A stretch of DNA of 64,000 nt from Diphasiastrum complanatum (taxonomy: Eukaryota; Streptophyta; Lycopodiopsida; Lycopodiales; Lycopodiaceae). Under the pieces are notes generated by a model. The model ran no database searches. It was not told the origin of the DNA and saw only the letters and a list, made by a program, of their open reading frames with translations. The DNA lies in contig MU831956.1 in NCBI GenBank assembly GCA_029204225.1, positions 30,726 to 94,725 of the forward strand. The letters run 5' to 3'. The position numbers and the translations under genes were made by a program. Of this stretch, positions 11,412 to 21,017 are shown one piece after another (the first letter of the stretch is position 1; every line of letters begins with the position of its first letter).

Positions 11412-12325
11412 GGCGGCGGTGACGATCAACTGAGGTCTGATAACGCTGCTGAACATGCTGTAAATGAGAACTGGCCCGGGTAATAAGCTCTCGAGCACCT
11501 GATAGAAAAGATGCAAGTGTGACAGGTGTATCCTCAGGAGGGAGAGGAATGCCAAGTAAAAGAGGTGCATAGCCATGAGACAATAAAAATGGTGAAACAC
11601 CTGTGCTAGTACTAACAGAGCTATTAAAGCTATACTCTGCTAAACATAAATGCTGATCCCAATCCCCCAAAAGGAGTAACAAAATGGCATAAATAATCCT
11701 CAAGGATCCCGTTAAGGACCTCAGACTGCCCATCAGAAGTAGAATGATCAAGCAGAACCCATAAAAAGCTATACATCCAATATACGCATAAGCTCTGTCT
11801 AGAATATAGATGTAAGCTTACTATCCCAATCAAAAAGGATAGTACGAGGAAATCCATGCAGGCGGAAAATCTCTGATAGGAACAAACGTGCACACTGCTC
11901 TGCTGTTACGAAGACAGAAAGGGCAGGTACGAATAAGTACAACAAGCTCAGATCGAAGAGAGGGCCCATAGAAATGGTCTTTGAGACGAGCATAAGACTT
12001 CTGAAAACCAAAGTGACCCCCAACAGGAGAGGAATGAGCATCTGACAACAATTGGGAACGGATACCCAAGGAACTAGGAATACAAAGAGAATCATAACGA
12101 TAAAGACGGTTGTCAACAATGGAGTAAACCTGATGAGGACGGGACGAAACAGGTGGGGCAGAACTATAAACATCACGAAAATCAGAACATGTAAGGTATG
12201 TTGCAGGTAGATCATCAAACCATGTAGGTGTATTCAACAAAGCTAGAAGACGAGATAATGCATCAGCAGCAGTGTTAGCATGTGAGTAGTGTGCCCCAGC
12301 ACGATCCATAGCCATGGCGGGCCTA

Positions 12326-12536
12326 ACATAGTCTAGGGACCTTGTCAGCAGGACAGGGCCCCCAGTTGGGTCCCGACGTGCAGTCAGCCACGTCAGTGCC
12401 ACGTGGCCGACACTTGGCAGTTGCATGCTACCAGTCCTCACACTAGGCTAGGAGGGGCTTACTCTATATCAGGGAGTAGGCAAGGTTGGGTGGATCAGTT
12501 AGTGTTTGCCCTACTGTGGTGTTAGGATCTATTACA
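12326..12536 (+). repeat. 5' LTR of element P
   Basis: It ends GGATCTATTACA, followed by the primer-binding site. Its last 82 bp recur at 16501-16582. The left border is not proved, because no full second copy exists. Confidence 0.6.
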
Positions 12537-12537
12537 C

Positions 12538-12550
12538 TGGTATCAAAGCC
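12538..12550 (+). promoter_or_regulatory. Primer-binding site of element P
   Basis: TGGTATCAAAGCC, one mismatch from the plant initiator tRNA-Met complement, one base after the LTR. Confidence 0.8.
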
Positions 12551-13284
12551 ATCTCCATCTTTGGGAGCTTAGTAACAGCAGTAGAGAAAGCTATCAGAAG
12601 ATAAAAAAAAATCTCAGAGATTTTCAGAAATTAAAGGAGCAGGGCCAGCGCTGTAAAAATAGCTTTCTATTGACCAGAAGTTTGTAGAAAAGTTTGCTTT
12701 TCAGATAGAAATTAGTTTAAATTTCTAGAGCAGGTCCAGCGCTGCAATTTCAGACTTCATCTCTGATTTTTGCCATCAGATTTAGGGAATTAGAGTGAAA
12801 TATTGAAGTGGAAGAGTGGTGTTGATCCAGCGCTGATAGTACCCTCATCCATCCTGATTTTTCAGAGTTACACTCTGGCTTAAATCAGAAGATTTTGGAG
12901 CCATCAGATCCCTGTCCAGTCAGCGAGGGTAGAGGAACACCAAACTCACAAAGTATTTGCATTTTTGGGGCCTTAAACCAGAGTTTCCTGAGAAATTGAA
13001 CCTCAGCCAGACAGCAAGTAGGGTGATCTGGAAGTTTCAGAATTTGCAACTGAATTTGGGCTTCAATTTTGGGTTTTTGGGAACCAACTCAGAAGCTGTC
13101 AGATCAGCGAGGGAGGATAGCAAAAGATTTCAGATCTATTTGCACTTTTTCGGCCTTCCATTCAAATTTTTCAGAGCCACAGGTCTGCTAGCAAGCCAGC
13201 GAGCTACTCTACTCAAGAAACCGGAAATTTTGGCACCATACTTGAGCTTCACACTGGGATTTTCCGGGACAGCAGGTCTGAAAT

Positions 13285-13683
13285 TTTGGATAAAAGAGCT
13301 GAGAGGGTTCCTCTTCGTATTTTTGTCCGAGGCCACAAAGATGAATATAAAGTAGAGGTCCAGAGAAACTCGCCTACTACCCTTGAGCAAGCTCTCAGAT
13401 ATGCTCAAATCTATGATGATTCAGTGGGTAGGAAGAGGGCGAGACAGCAGCCCCTTTCTGAGCAGTCTCCTCAGAAAGACTTTCAATCTAAAAAGAAATT
13501 TTTAAAAAGAAAGAAAGAAGATAAATTTAAAAGTGAAGCTCCTCAGAAACGCCCTTCACTCATACAACCCTTAAAACCAGAAGATTTTGAGAAAGCCAAA
13601 CAAGAACGTTTGTGCATTGTGTGTATGGGCAAGGGACACACAGTCAGATAGTGTCCCAAGGGGCCTTTCACTAAAAAAGATAA
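13285..13683 (+). pseudogene. gag C-terminus with zinc knuckle, element P
   Basis: The frame runs DKRAERVPLRIFVRGHKDEY, then TTLEQALRYAQIYDD and a lysine-rich stretch, and ends with the zinc knuckle LCIVCMGKGHTVR-stop-CPKGPF, which has the CX2CX4HX4C pattern with a stop in front of the last cysteine. The gag core upstream is missing: the leader runs straight into this part. Confidence 0.75.
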
Positions 13684-13756
13684 AAAAGATAAAAAACAAG
13701 TTCATCTTGTTCAGACTGTATGTTTCCCCAATGACTCGGCAGCTTCCGAGATCAAA

Positions 13757-14263
13757 GTGTATCATGAAGATCATGAACACTGTTGCCAGCTGACCTCTGC
13801 AATGCTAGCGAGACCCTTCAGCTTTGGGCCGCATGACCTAGTACGTATGCATGGGAAAGTTGGTAACCAGTCAGTAAGAGTTATGGTTGATGACGGGGCA
13901 ACCCATAATTTCATCAACTACACCCTGGTTAAAAAACTTAAACTACCAGAAGTACCTAGTCAGCATAGGTACATAGTTTCACTAGCTAAGGGTGAAGATA
14001 AGAGAATTTGGGAAACTATGGTAAGTAGCTTGAATCTTGGAATTCAGGGGTACCAAGATGAAATAAACTTTCAGATAATGCACCTGGATCGCACAGATAT
14101 TGTTCTCGGGAGAGATTGGCTCTACAGTGAGGACCTTCCCTCCACAGAAACTATCAGGAGAACACCCTCAGTTTTCAGCATAAAGGCTGAGAGATCCAGT
14201 TGCATGGGGAGCATGATGTTCCCAACAGCCCTATGGTCTGCAGTTCAGAGCTCTGTCAGCTAA
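13757..14263 (+). pseudogene. Aspartic protease region of element P
   Basis: A 168-codon open frame with VMVDDGATHNFINYTLVKKL (retropepsin DDGATHNF, with DTG changed to DDG) and IVLGRDWLYS, the usual C-terminal block. It is bounded by stops on both sides and separated from gag by about 70 bp. Confidence 0.8.
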
Positions 14264-14343
14264 TCGGAGACGACGACTATCAGGTATTCTTATGTGACTT
14301 TCAGTTTATTCCTGAAGTTTCTATTTCTAGTTCTATACAGTAG

Positions 14344-15280
14344 AAAATCAGTAAATTAGAAACTTTATTGTCTAAATTTAAAGATGTTTTTCCTGAAGAT
14401 TTGCCACATGGTTTGCCACCTAGCAGAGAGGTAGATCATGTAATAAACCTAGTACCAGGTACAGCACCTGTTTCTAAACCTCCGTATCGGGTCAGCCGAA
14501 CAGAGGATGAAGAAATAGCTAGGCAGTTAACAGATTATCTTGGGAAAGGCCAAATTCAGACCAGTAGTTCACCATGGGCCTCACCAGGCCTATTGGTGAA
14601 AAAGAAAGAGAGATCTATGCGTCTTTGCGTAGATTACAGAGCCCTCAATAAAGTCACAATAAAGAATAAATATCCTATGCCTCGGGCAGACGAGTTGTTT
14701 GATCAACTCAACGGGGCTAAATTTTTCAATAAAATAGACCTCAGATCGGGATACCATCAAGTCCGTATAAAATCGGAAAATGTCCTGAAAACAGCTTTTC
14801 GGACTCGTCACGGTCATTACAAGTTTAAGGTGATGCCATTTGGGCTCACAAATGCTCCAGCTACCTTTATGACCTTGATGAACAGTGTCCTCAGACCATA
14901 CTTGGGTAAATTTATGTTCGTATTTTTAGATAACATCCTCGTCTACAGCAAAACGAGGAAGGAGCATCTAAAACACCTCAGAAAGGTGTTTCGACTGCTT
15001 AAAAATCATAAGCTAAACAATCCAAGTGTGAATTCTTCGTAGAAGAAGTAGCATATTTGGGTCACATTATCTCGTCAGATGGGATTAAAATGGACCCGAA
15101 TAAGGTTAAAGCCATACTCAGTTGGCTAAGACCTCAGAATATTTTGGAACTTCAGATCTTTCTTGGTTTGGCGGGATATTACAAACGATTTGTCAAGGAA
15201 TATGCTCAGATAGCAGTTCCCATGACAAATCTTCTTAAGGGGAAGGGAAAGGAGCTACGGGATACAGCCCATTTATGCTG
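14344..15280 (+). pseudogene. Reverse transcriptase of element P
   Basis: The frame shows [69 protein letters not shown] and [10 protein letters not shown]. The catalytic pair in FxDDI reads LDNI here, so the second aspartate is asparagine. The frame shifts by one near 15020 and goes on with [17 protein letters not shown] and [11 protein letters not shown], then ends abruptly at the deletion junction near 15262. Confidence 0.85.
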
Positions 15281-15769
15281 ATGTACGGTTTTCAGCCACG
15301 CTCACCCACAGTTGTAGGGTTTAAACAAGAAAAAGTTGAAGCAGACAGAAACTTTTTAGAGGACCTAAACCAGATGATAGAACATGCTAAGCGTAGCATC
15401 AGACAGTCCTAGGATCAAGCCAGGCATTATGCAGATCCACACAGACGAGATGTGCAGTTCTCCACTGGTGAGAAAGTCTTCTTGAGAGTCCCAGTTGACT
15501 CTAAAACCCTCAAATCAGGAGTGTGTGCTAAGTTGTCTCCTAGGTATTGTGGTCCCTTTACCATCAGTAGGAGACTAGGCGAGGTCACATATGAACTAAA
15601 ACTCCCACACAGTAGTAAGGTTTTTCCAGTATTTCATGTAAGTCAGTTACGAAAAGCCTTAACCAGATCAGAAAATCTGGTAGGGGACAGTGTTCTAGTT
15701 CTCCCATTGGATCCTCAGCAACCTCCACATGAACCAGAGGAGATTCTTGATAGAAGCAGGGGCGGATAG
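15262..15769 (+). pseudogene. Integrase C-terminus of element P
   Basis: After the deletion junction come [64 protein letters not shown] (GPY/F module), KVFPVFHVSQLRKAL and PEEILDRSRGG. The last block is the very start of a chromodomain, after which a stop follows. One stop lies near 15411. Confidence 0.8.
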
Positions 15770-15810
15770 AGCGGGGTAGGGCTGAGGGTGGACTGATATG
15801 ATCAGATCAG

Positions 15811-15831
15811 GGGGGGGGGGGGGGGGGGGGG
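15811..15831. repeat. Poly-G tract
   Basis: About 21 consecutive G on the plus strand at the border between P and the leader of M. It may be an expanded polypurine tract. Its length is prone to sequencing error. Confidence 0.7.
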
Positions 15832-15840
15832 ATCAGGGGT

Positions 15841-16255
15841 TAACAGAGGATCGGAGGGGCAGCTCTGATAGGAAGAGAGCGTGGGCGCTGGAGATATCGT
15901 AGCGCCGGAGGTGGAGGAGAGTAGAGCGACGGAGAGCACTGAGAAGGCAGCGATGGAGCACTCTATAGAGATGGCAGTGATGGAGATCCGAAGATGACAA
16001 ATAGAGAGATAGGAGAAGGAGATGATGGCAGGGATTATCCCTTTCTTACACACCACAAAAGAGAACTATGGTAGCAAGGAGAGATGGCTGGAGGAGATGG
16101 GCGCCAGAAATGGAGAGATGGAAGTCACCTCAATAGAAGATCCTGCAACCTGTAATAAAAGCATAACAAGAAATTCGAAAACCCAATCAATCTGAAAATA
16201 AACCGAAAAGCAAAAATCAACACTTTCCAATTGCTCAGGAAAGTGTTCTGATACC
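15841..16255 (-). other. Leader and gag start of element M
   Basis: Between the P border and the M 5' LTR remnant. On the minus strand it begins with the primer-binding site TGGTATCAGA next to the LTR and holds short frames without a recognisable gag core. The structure shows that M is split by P. Confidence 0.55.
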
Positions 16256-16500
16256 AAGTTACGAATAGAGCCACAGCTGATCTAGAGCTAAGCTATGAAA
16301 GCATCACATAAGCAAGACTTAAACTATGAAAGCAGCACATAAGCAAGACTTAACCCTAGAAAGCAGGAAAGAGAGAGATTAAGGAGACTAAAGAGAGAGA
16401 TCAATATCATCAACTGAATAACAAATGACATAGTTTCCCTACTTATAGCCAAGAGGAAGCCCTAAAAGGAAGCTTCCGGTGGCTAGGGCCCAACTGGGAG
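16256..16500 (-). repeat. 5' LTR remnant of element M
   Basis: About 245 bp match the left part of the LTR at 9666-10108. The match stops at GGGCCCAACTGGGAGG, where the last 82 bp of the P LTR follow. The missing part is the 5' half of the LTR. Confidence 0.8.
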
Positions 16501-16582
16501 GGACTTACTCTATATCAGGGAGTAGGCAAGGTTGGGTGGATCAGTTAGTGTTTGCCCTACTGTGGTGTTAGGATCTATTACA
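16501..16582 (+). repeat. 3' LTR remnant of element P (82 bp)
   Basis: Nearly identical to 12455-12536 and ends with the same CTATTACA. LINE sequence begins at 16583. Confidence 0.8.
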
Positions 16583-16639
16583 GTTAGTGAGTCTTGTAAT
16601 AGCTCAGTCGAATGCGGGAGGGTGGGAGGGAGCTCCAAG

Positions 16640-19484
16640 TCTACTGCATATATCAGCGGAATAAATAGCCTCGGATATATGAATGCATACCACGAGGAAG
16701 ATCCATGATAGAGATGCCCAGATGTCGTAAGAGATCAGACGCCTGCTGGTACCAGGATAGCTTGGCATGGGAATCAGCTAGGACACGTGAAGAAGTAACC
16801 GCAACAACTATGTATCTATCCGGGTGAGATGCACGAATCTCCTGAATCTGCTGAAAAAAAAGAATAAGGCGGAAAAAGCCCTCAAGTATGATCGAAGGAG
16901 TAGCAAACTCAGCACATAGGATATCATGAGAGGTGGTAGTCTTGGCACGTATCATACGACCCAACATAGTGGCCTAAATGCGGGAAATGTCTGCCCAGTC
17001 CCTGATAGAAAGTCCTGGCAACCAAATCTCGGACACATACATCACTGCTGGAACCACCCGTGTGTGATACAACTGGCATCTAATAGCAGGATCAAAAATA
17101 TGATTCATTGTACAACCACGCTCGAACTGGACCAACGCTGAAAGACCGGAGGAAATGTGCGCAAATGCAGCCTAGCGAAAACCGAAAAGGGGCGCAGTTA
17201 ACAAGACTCCCAAGTAAGTATAAGAGGCAACAATGTCAACTCCCTGGCCGTCATAGAAGAAATGATAATTGTGAAGGCTTTGTCGATTGGTGCTGAAAAT
17301 CATGATCTTCATCTTTTTTAAGTTAACAGAGAGACCCCAAGCAACACAAAACCGATGTAAGACCTGTAAGTGACACTGCAACCCTTCTGGTGAGGGAGAA
17401 AGCAGAACAATGTCATCAGCATAAAGCAGAATGGGGATGAGCAAATGAGCCAGCGGGCAACCATCTCCACCTTCACGAATGAGGAGCTCAAGATCATCAA
17501 TATAAAGTGCAAACAGCGGAGGGGATAGTGGACAGCCTTGCTTGACGCCAACAGTGCTACGGATGGGAGAAGACAAATCAGTTTCCAGCCGAATACGTGC
17601 TAGAACTCTCTCATACAAAGCAACCAATGCCGCAAGAATAGAGTCGGAAAAGCCAAGCTGACGTAGTCTGCTGATCAAAAGATGCAGTATCAAAGGCCTT
17701 AGAGAGATCAACGAAACAAGCAAATACCTTCTTGCCCATATGCTTTGCCTCCTCAATGATAGTACGTAGAGTGAGGACATGATCAAGAGTGCTATAACCC
17801 CGGCGGAAGCCAGCCTGGCCAGTCGCATACAATCATCGAGAATCAACCTCTGCCGTAACGAAGTTCTGGAGAATAGTGGCGTACAACTTGGCCATGGTAT
17901 GTCCAATCATAATAGTGCAATAGTTGTGGACATTCATGGCATCGCCTGCTTTAAGAATGGGATTAAGGAGATTGGTGGCCCAAGGTATGGGGAAACCATC
18001 AACGACAGAGGGGTTGAAACAGCGGGCCAGGAAAGGGGAGGCGAGTTTGGCAATTGGTTTGAGGAGCTCGGCTGAGAAGAGGTCAATGTCAGACGTACGA
18101 TTGTTCTTGAGTTTGCAGATGGTGGCTTCAACCATGTCAGGAGAAAAGAGGTCACAGTGGGTAGGACGAGAAGAAAGAGAGATGGAAGGGTGAGCAGTTG
18201 TATATAGGTTGGTTGCATAGTCGACCCAGGATTGAAGAGCGATGGGTGCAATGGATAGGGGCTTATCCAAAAAGTAGCCGAGGAAGCAGAGTGGAGGGAG
18301 CGGAGGTAGGAGGAACGGGAAGAAAAGTAGCCCACTTTCCTTTTGCGGAGAAGGAAACGAAGCTGCTTTTCTGCGGAAGAAGACAATGTAGAATTGGAGA
18401 TTTTGAGGAACTCGACATATTTCTGGAAGAAAGAACAGTCGTTGTCATACCATTTATTATGGGTACGACGATGAGAAGAGAAGCGGCGAGGGGGCGCAAT
18501 GGCATGAGTGGCAGTAGTCAGGGCGTGTGTTAAAAAGGAGGCTTGGGTAGTGACATCAGAGGAGGAAGGAAAGTGGTCCAGAAGACGAGAGATATGGGCA
18601 ACATAGGCCTAGGATTGATGAGGAGGTATACGATAGTGGGTGGGTCGAACAAAGAGGGAAGGTGGAGGAGAAGGCGGACTTGGCGCTGGGGAGAAGGAGA
18701 GGTAGAGCAGAGAGTGATCAGCGAGGACGGGGGTAGAGATGGTGAAGAATGCCAGGCAGGGCAATAAAGTAGGAGATGCAATGAAAGAGTCCACTACGCT
18801 GTGACCGCCACCAAATGGGTGGCAAGTATATGCAGAGGAGGATGGCCATTGAAGAAGATCGTTGAGGATAATGAGACCGTGTGCTTGAGTCAACCTCAGA
18901 AGCTGTTCCCCAAAAAGAGTAACCGCCGCTGATGAGTCCTGAGAATAACGGGCATAAAAGGTATCCAACGGATGAAGAGAGAGTGTGTCAGCATAGAACT
19001 CAATCTGGCGAGCGACTGTGCGTGCGTTAAAGTCCCCTGCAAGCAATATGTAACCCTATAGAGAGAGTCTAGCAACGCCATTAGAAAGGGCCTGAAAAGG
19101 ATCACCTCCCAAATCCATAAACACTGAAGTGTGGGGAGCAAAGTCGCACAATGCAACAAACAAGTCCTAGTCCAACCCTAAGAAGGATGCAGTGATCTAA
19201 AGCCACAAGTAACGGCCATAAGTATCCTGAGACACCAACCGAATAGAAGGAGTATACACCGACCTGTACAAACATGCAACTCCACCAGAGGCCCGAAGTA
19301 TCCTGCCCTATAGCATAGGTCGTGGAGCAGAAATCCATTGAAAACCAGAAATGTGCGGAAGTGGGTGTGTGGAAGAATCATATGTCTCTGCAAAAAGTAG
19401 AAAATCAGCCGAACATAGATAGGTGTCAAGATCAGCCGCTATAGAAGAGGTGGAGAGGCTGCCGCAATTCCAAAAACCGAATGT
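16640..19484 (-). pseudogene. LINE ORF2 (AP endonuclease and reverse transcriptase)
   Basis: The endonuclease begins with FWNCGSLSTSS and has the catalytic FAETYDSS, LLAGDFNARTVARQ, SVVDSFIASP and LADHSLL, so all catalytic blocks are visible. The reverse transcriptase has FVDLSKAFDT, GVKQGCPLSPPLFALYIDDL and LLYADDIVLL with the YADD site. The C-terminal part has TYLGVLL and MLGRMIRAK. Stops and frameshifts occur (for example near 19150, 18540, 17690 and 17170). GVKQGCPLSP differs from the GLRQGDPLSP usual in flowering-plant L1, so the clade is open. Confidence 0.85.
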
Positions 19485-19535
19485 GACACTAGCCGGGGCT
19501 ATCGGGCTGCCCCCATGCCCGAGTACCCCAACTTC

Positions 19536-20491
19536 CTATTGACGCTTGGAGAAAAAGCGAGGGTTGCCATTTGTAAATACCACCCACTTTTGTTTTGTCC
19601 TTGCCTCCTGAACAATAGTTTTACTTTGTAACCATTGGCAGTGTGTAAGGTCATCATCTACGTAAATCTGAGAGCCTCGCAGAGTACGACACGCACAAAG
19701 AACTGTCTGCCGGTCGTCCATAGTTTTGAATTTGACAAATAATACCTTCGGATCATGCTGGAGGCGCCAAGCATACTGGATACCTGGAACTGAGAGCCCC
19801 ATGCGTGAAGTAAACAAAGAGGTAACCTGGTCCAATGATGTGCCCTCAGTAGGAAGACCCCGAAATCTTAAGTTGAGCTTTTTGTCATCCCGATGTTGTT
19901 GTTCTGCCAAGACGCCTTGTACCGTGGTGTCTAAGGAGGGTGCTACAGAAGACGAAAAGGTGGTAGATGATCTCAGGATAGAAGCCCGTGATTTGGTCTC
20001 ACGTACTTCTTGCTCGAGAGTAGGTACTTTCTGTACATGTTCCACCGTCTCATGAAGCCGATGTTCAAGAACGGGAATCCGGGCAGTGCACTCAACAGTG
20101 TCATGTATCTGGCGCTCAAGTAGGGGAAGCTTACTCATGGATGCCTTAGTATCCTCAACAGCACGGGAGATATTAGGGATGATGTCCTCTGCAAAGCACG
20201 AAGCGCAGCACAAAGAGAAGCAATTTCAGTCTGTTGAGCGTCAATCGTGGCAATCTTAATAAGCAAATCTGCACGAAGTTCATTGAGTTGTGAAAGAAAA
20301 GTGGCAAATTGCTTAGAAATGTACTCATTCAACGAGGAGATGTTCTCGGGAGTGGTGTGTCGCGTGTAGGTGGTCTCCCATAGCAGCTGAGGACGAAGCA
20401 GCAACCTGTGGCGGTGGAGCACCGACAGAATCGATAGGCGTGGTGGATGCAATTTCCAAAGTACGAAGACGTTTGCGAGAGCCTGTAGACA
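19536..20491 (-). pseudogene. LINE ORF1 protein (coiled coil and RNA-binding domain)
   Basis: A start MSTGSRKRLRTLE lies at 20491. One frameshift near 20240 separates it from the main frame, which shows a heptad-rich stretch (SKLPLLERQIHDTVE, VLEHRLHETVEHVQ, TLEQEVRET), then LNLRFRGLPTEGTSL, an RRM-like region ending with SQIYVDDDLTHCQW and a C-terminal basic tail. This order (coiled coil, RRM, CTD) is that of L1-type ORF1 proteins, which bind their own RNA as trimers. It is 51 bp upstream of ORF2. Confidence 0.8.
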
Positions 20492-20960
20492 TAAACTTCT
20501 TAGCATGCTTTGTGCGCAAGACAAAGCTTGGAGGAAGGCGAAGCGAAGCCGTAGGATGATTTGCAGGAGATAGATGTGAGAGGAAGCAAAACCCTAATCA
20601 AGCAATTTTACGAAAATCAAGCAATAGTCGTCAGGCTGTATTTGCAGTACGGTACAGATACGTATGGACTGTACGGATTTTACAGACTACGAAAATTTTG
20701 AGATCAAGAAAAATCAAATTTTCAAAACTCAAATTGTTGAGAATCTATTGCAAAAGGATAGCAGCAATGAAATATTGAGAAACAAGCTTAGAGTAGCTAA
20801 AAGTGATGCAAGAAAGTGTCATGCACAAAAAAGGTAGATCTAGACACAAAGAAAGTTAGAAAGAAGTGAGAGTTGCATAGAGATGGAAGCAATGAGGAGA
20901 TGATGGTCGCGTGGAGATCGAAGCGTGGAGATGGAGATGGTGATGGAGATGGAAGCGTGG

Positions 20961-20985
20961 AGAGAAAGAAAAGAAAGAAAGAAAA
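20961..20985 (-). repeat. (TTTC)n LINE tail
   Basis: About six TTTC-like units in LINE sense. The next LINE starts immediately after. Confidence 0.85.
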
Positions 20986-21003
20986 TGTATTAATGTCTGT
21001 TGA

Positions 21004-21017
21004 GTGCCCAAGGGCAC
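21004..21017 (-). other. LINE 3' hairpin GTGCCC-TT-GGGCAC
   Basis: A perfect 6-bp stem with a two-base loop, or a 5-bp stem with a four-base loop. It stands 5 nt before GACATTAATA and about 20 nt before the tail. Confidence 0.85.

Larger units (their letters stand above)
10109..12325 (-). pseudogene. RNase H end, integrase and chromodomain of element M
   Basis: In minus order: ANTAADALSRL (end of RNase H), HFGFQKSYARLKDHFYGPSL and CPFCLRNS (integrase HHCC zinc finger), IFRLHGFPRTILFDWDSKLT (integrase core), DGQSEVLNGILEDYL, DRHRR, then after the MITE RRHVEFQLGDMVYLRLRF, SYPILEVLSPVTYRLQLP and EEATWEPIDVFYHTP (chromodomain end). Frameshifts are frequent. Reverse transcriptase and most of RNase H are absent, because element P lies in their place. 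The hAT-type MITE at 10654-11411 splits the integrase C-terminal domain. Confidence 0.85.
12326..15840 (+). mobile_element. Ty3/gypsy element P, internally deleted, lying inside element M
   Basis: A plus-strand element with a 5' LTR ending at 12536, a primer-binding site at 12538, a leader with three copies of CCAGCGCTG, the end of gag, protease, reverse transcriptase, and then the integrase C-terminus. The RNase H and integrase core are missing: a junction at about 15262 joins LLKGKGKEL to [10 protein letters not shown]. It ends at a run of G at 15811-15831. The remaining 82 bp of its 3' LTR lie at 16501-16582, behind the leader and LTR of element M. The left border of its 5' LTR is uncertain by about 20 bp. 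Confidence 0.75.
16583..20960 (-). mobile_element. Near-complete LINE, 5' end present, 3' end cut
   Basis: The longest LINE copy here. On the minus strand it begins at about 20960, directly after the TTTC tail of the preceding LINE, and has a 5' untranslated region with several CTCCATCTCC-like repeats, ORF1 (about 20491-19536), then ORF2 with endonuclease, reverse transcriptase and a C-terminal region to RGMHSYIRGYLFR at about 16650. The 3' end is missing at 16583, where the P LTR remnant starts. Its sequence differs clearly from the copies on either side, so it stands for a separate subfamily. Confidence 0.88.

Noticed and set aside
9666-16582. Simple nesting of P within M
   Set aside because: The P 3' LTR end lies outside the M 5' LTR remnant; a simple insertion cannot give this order.
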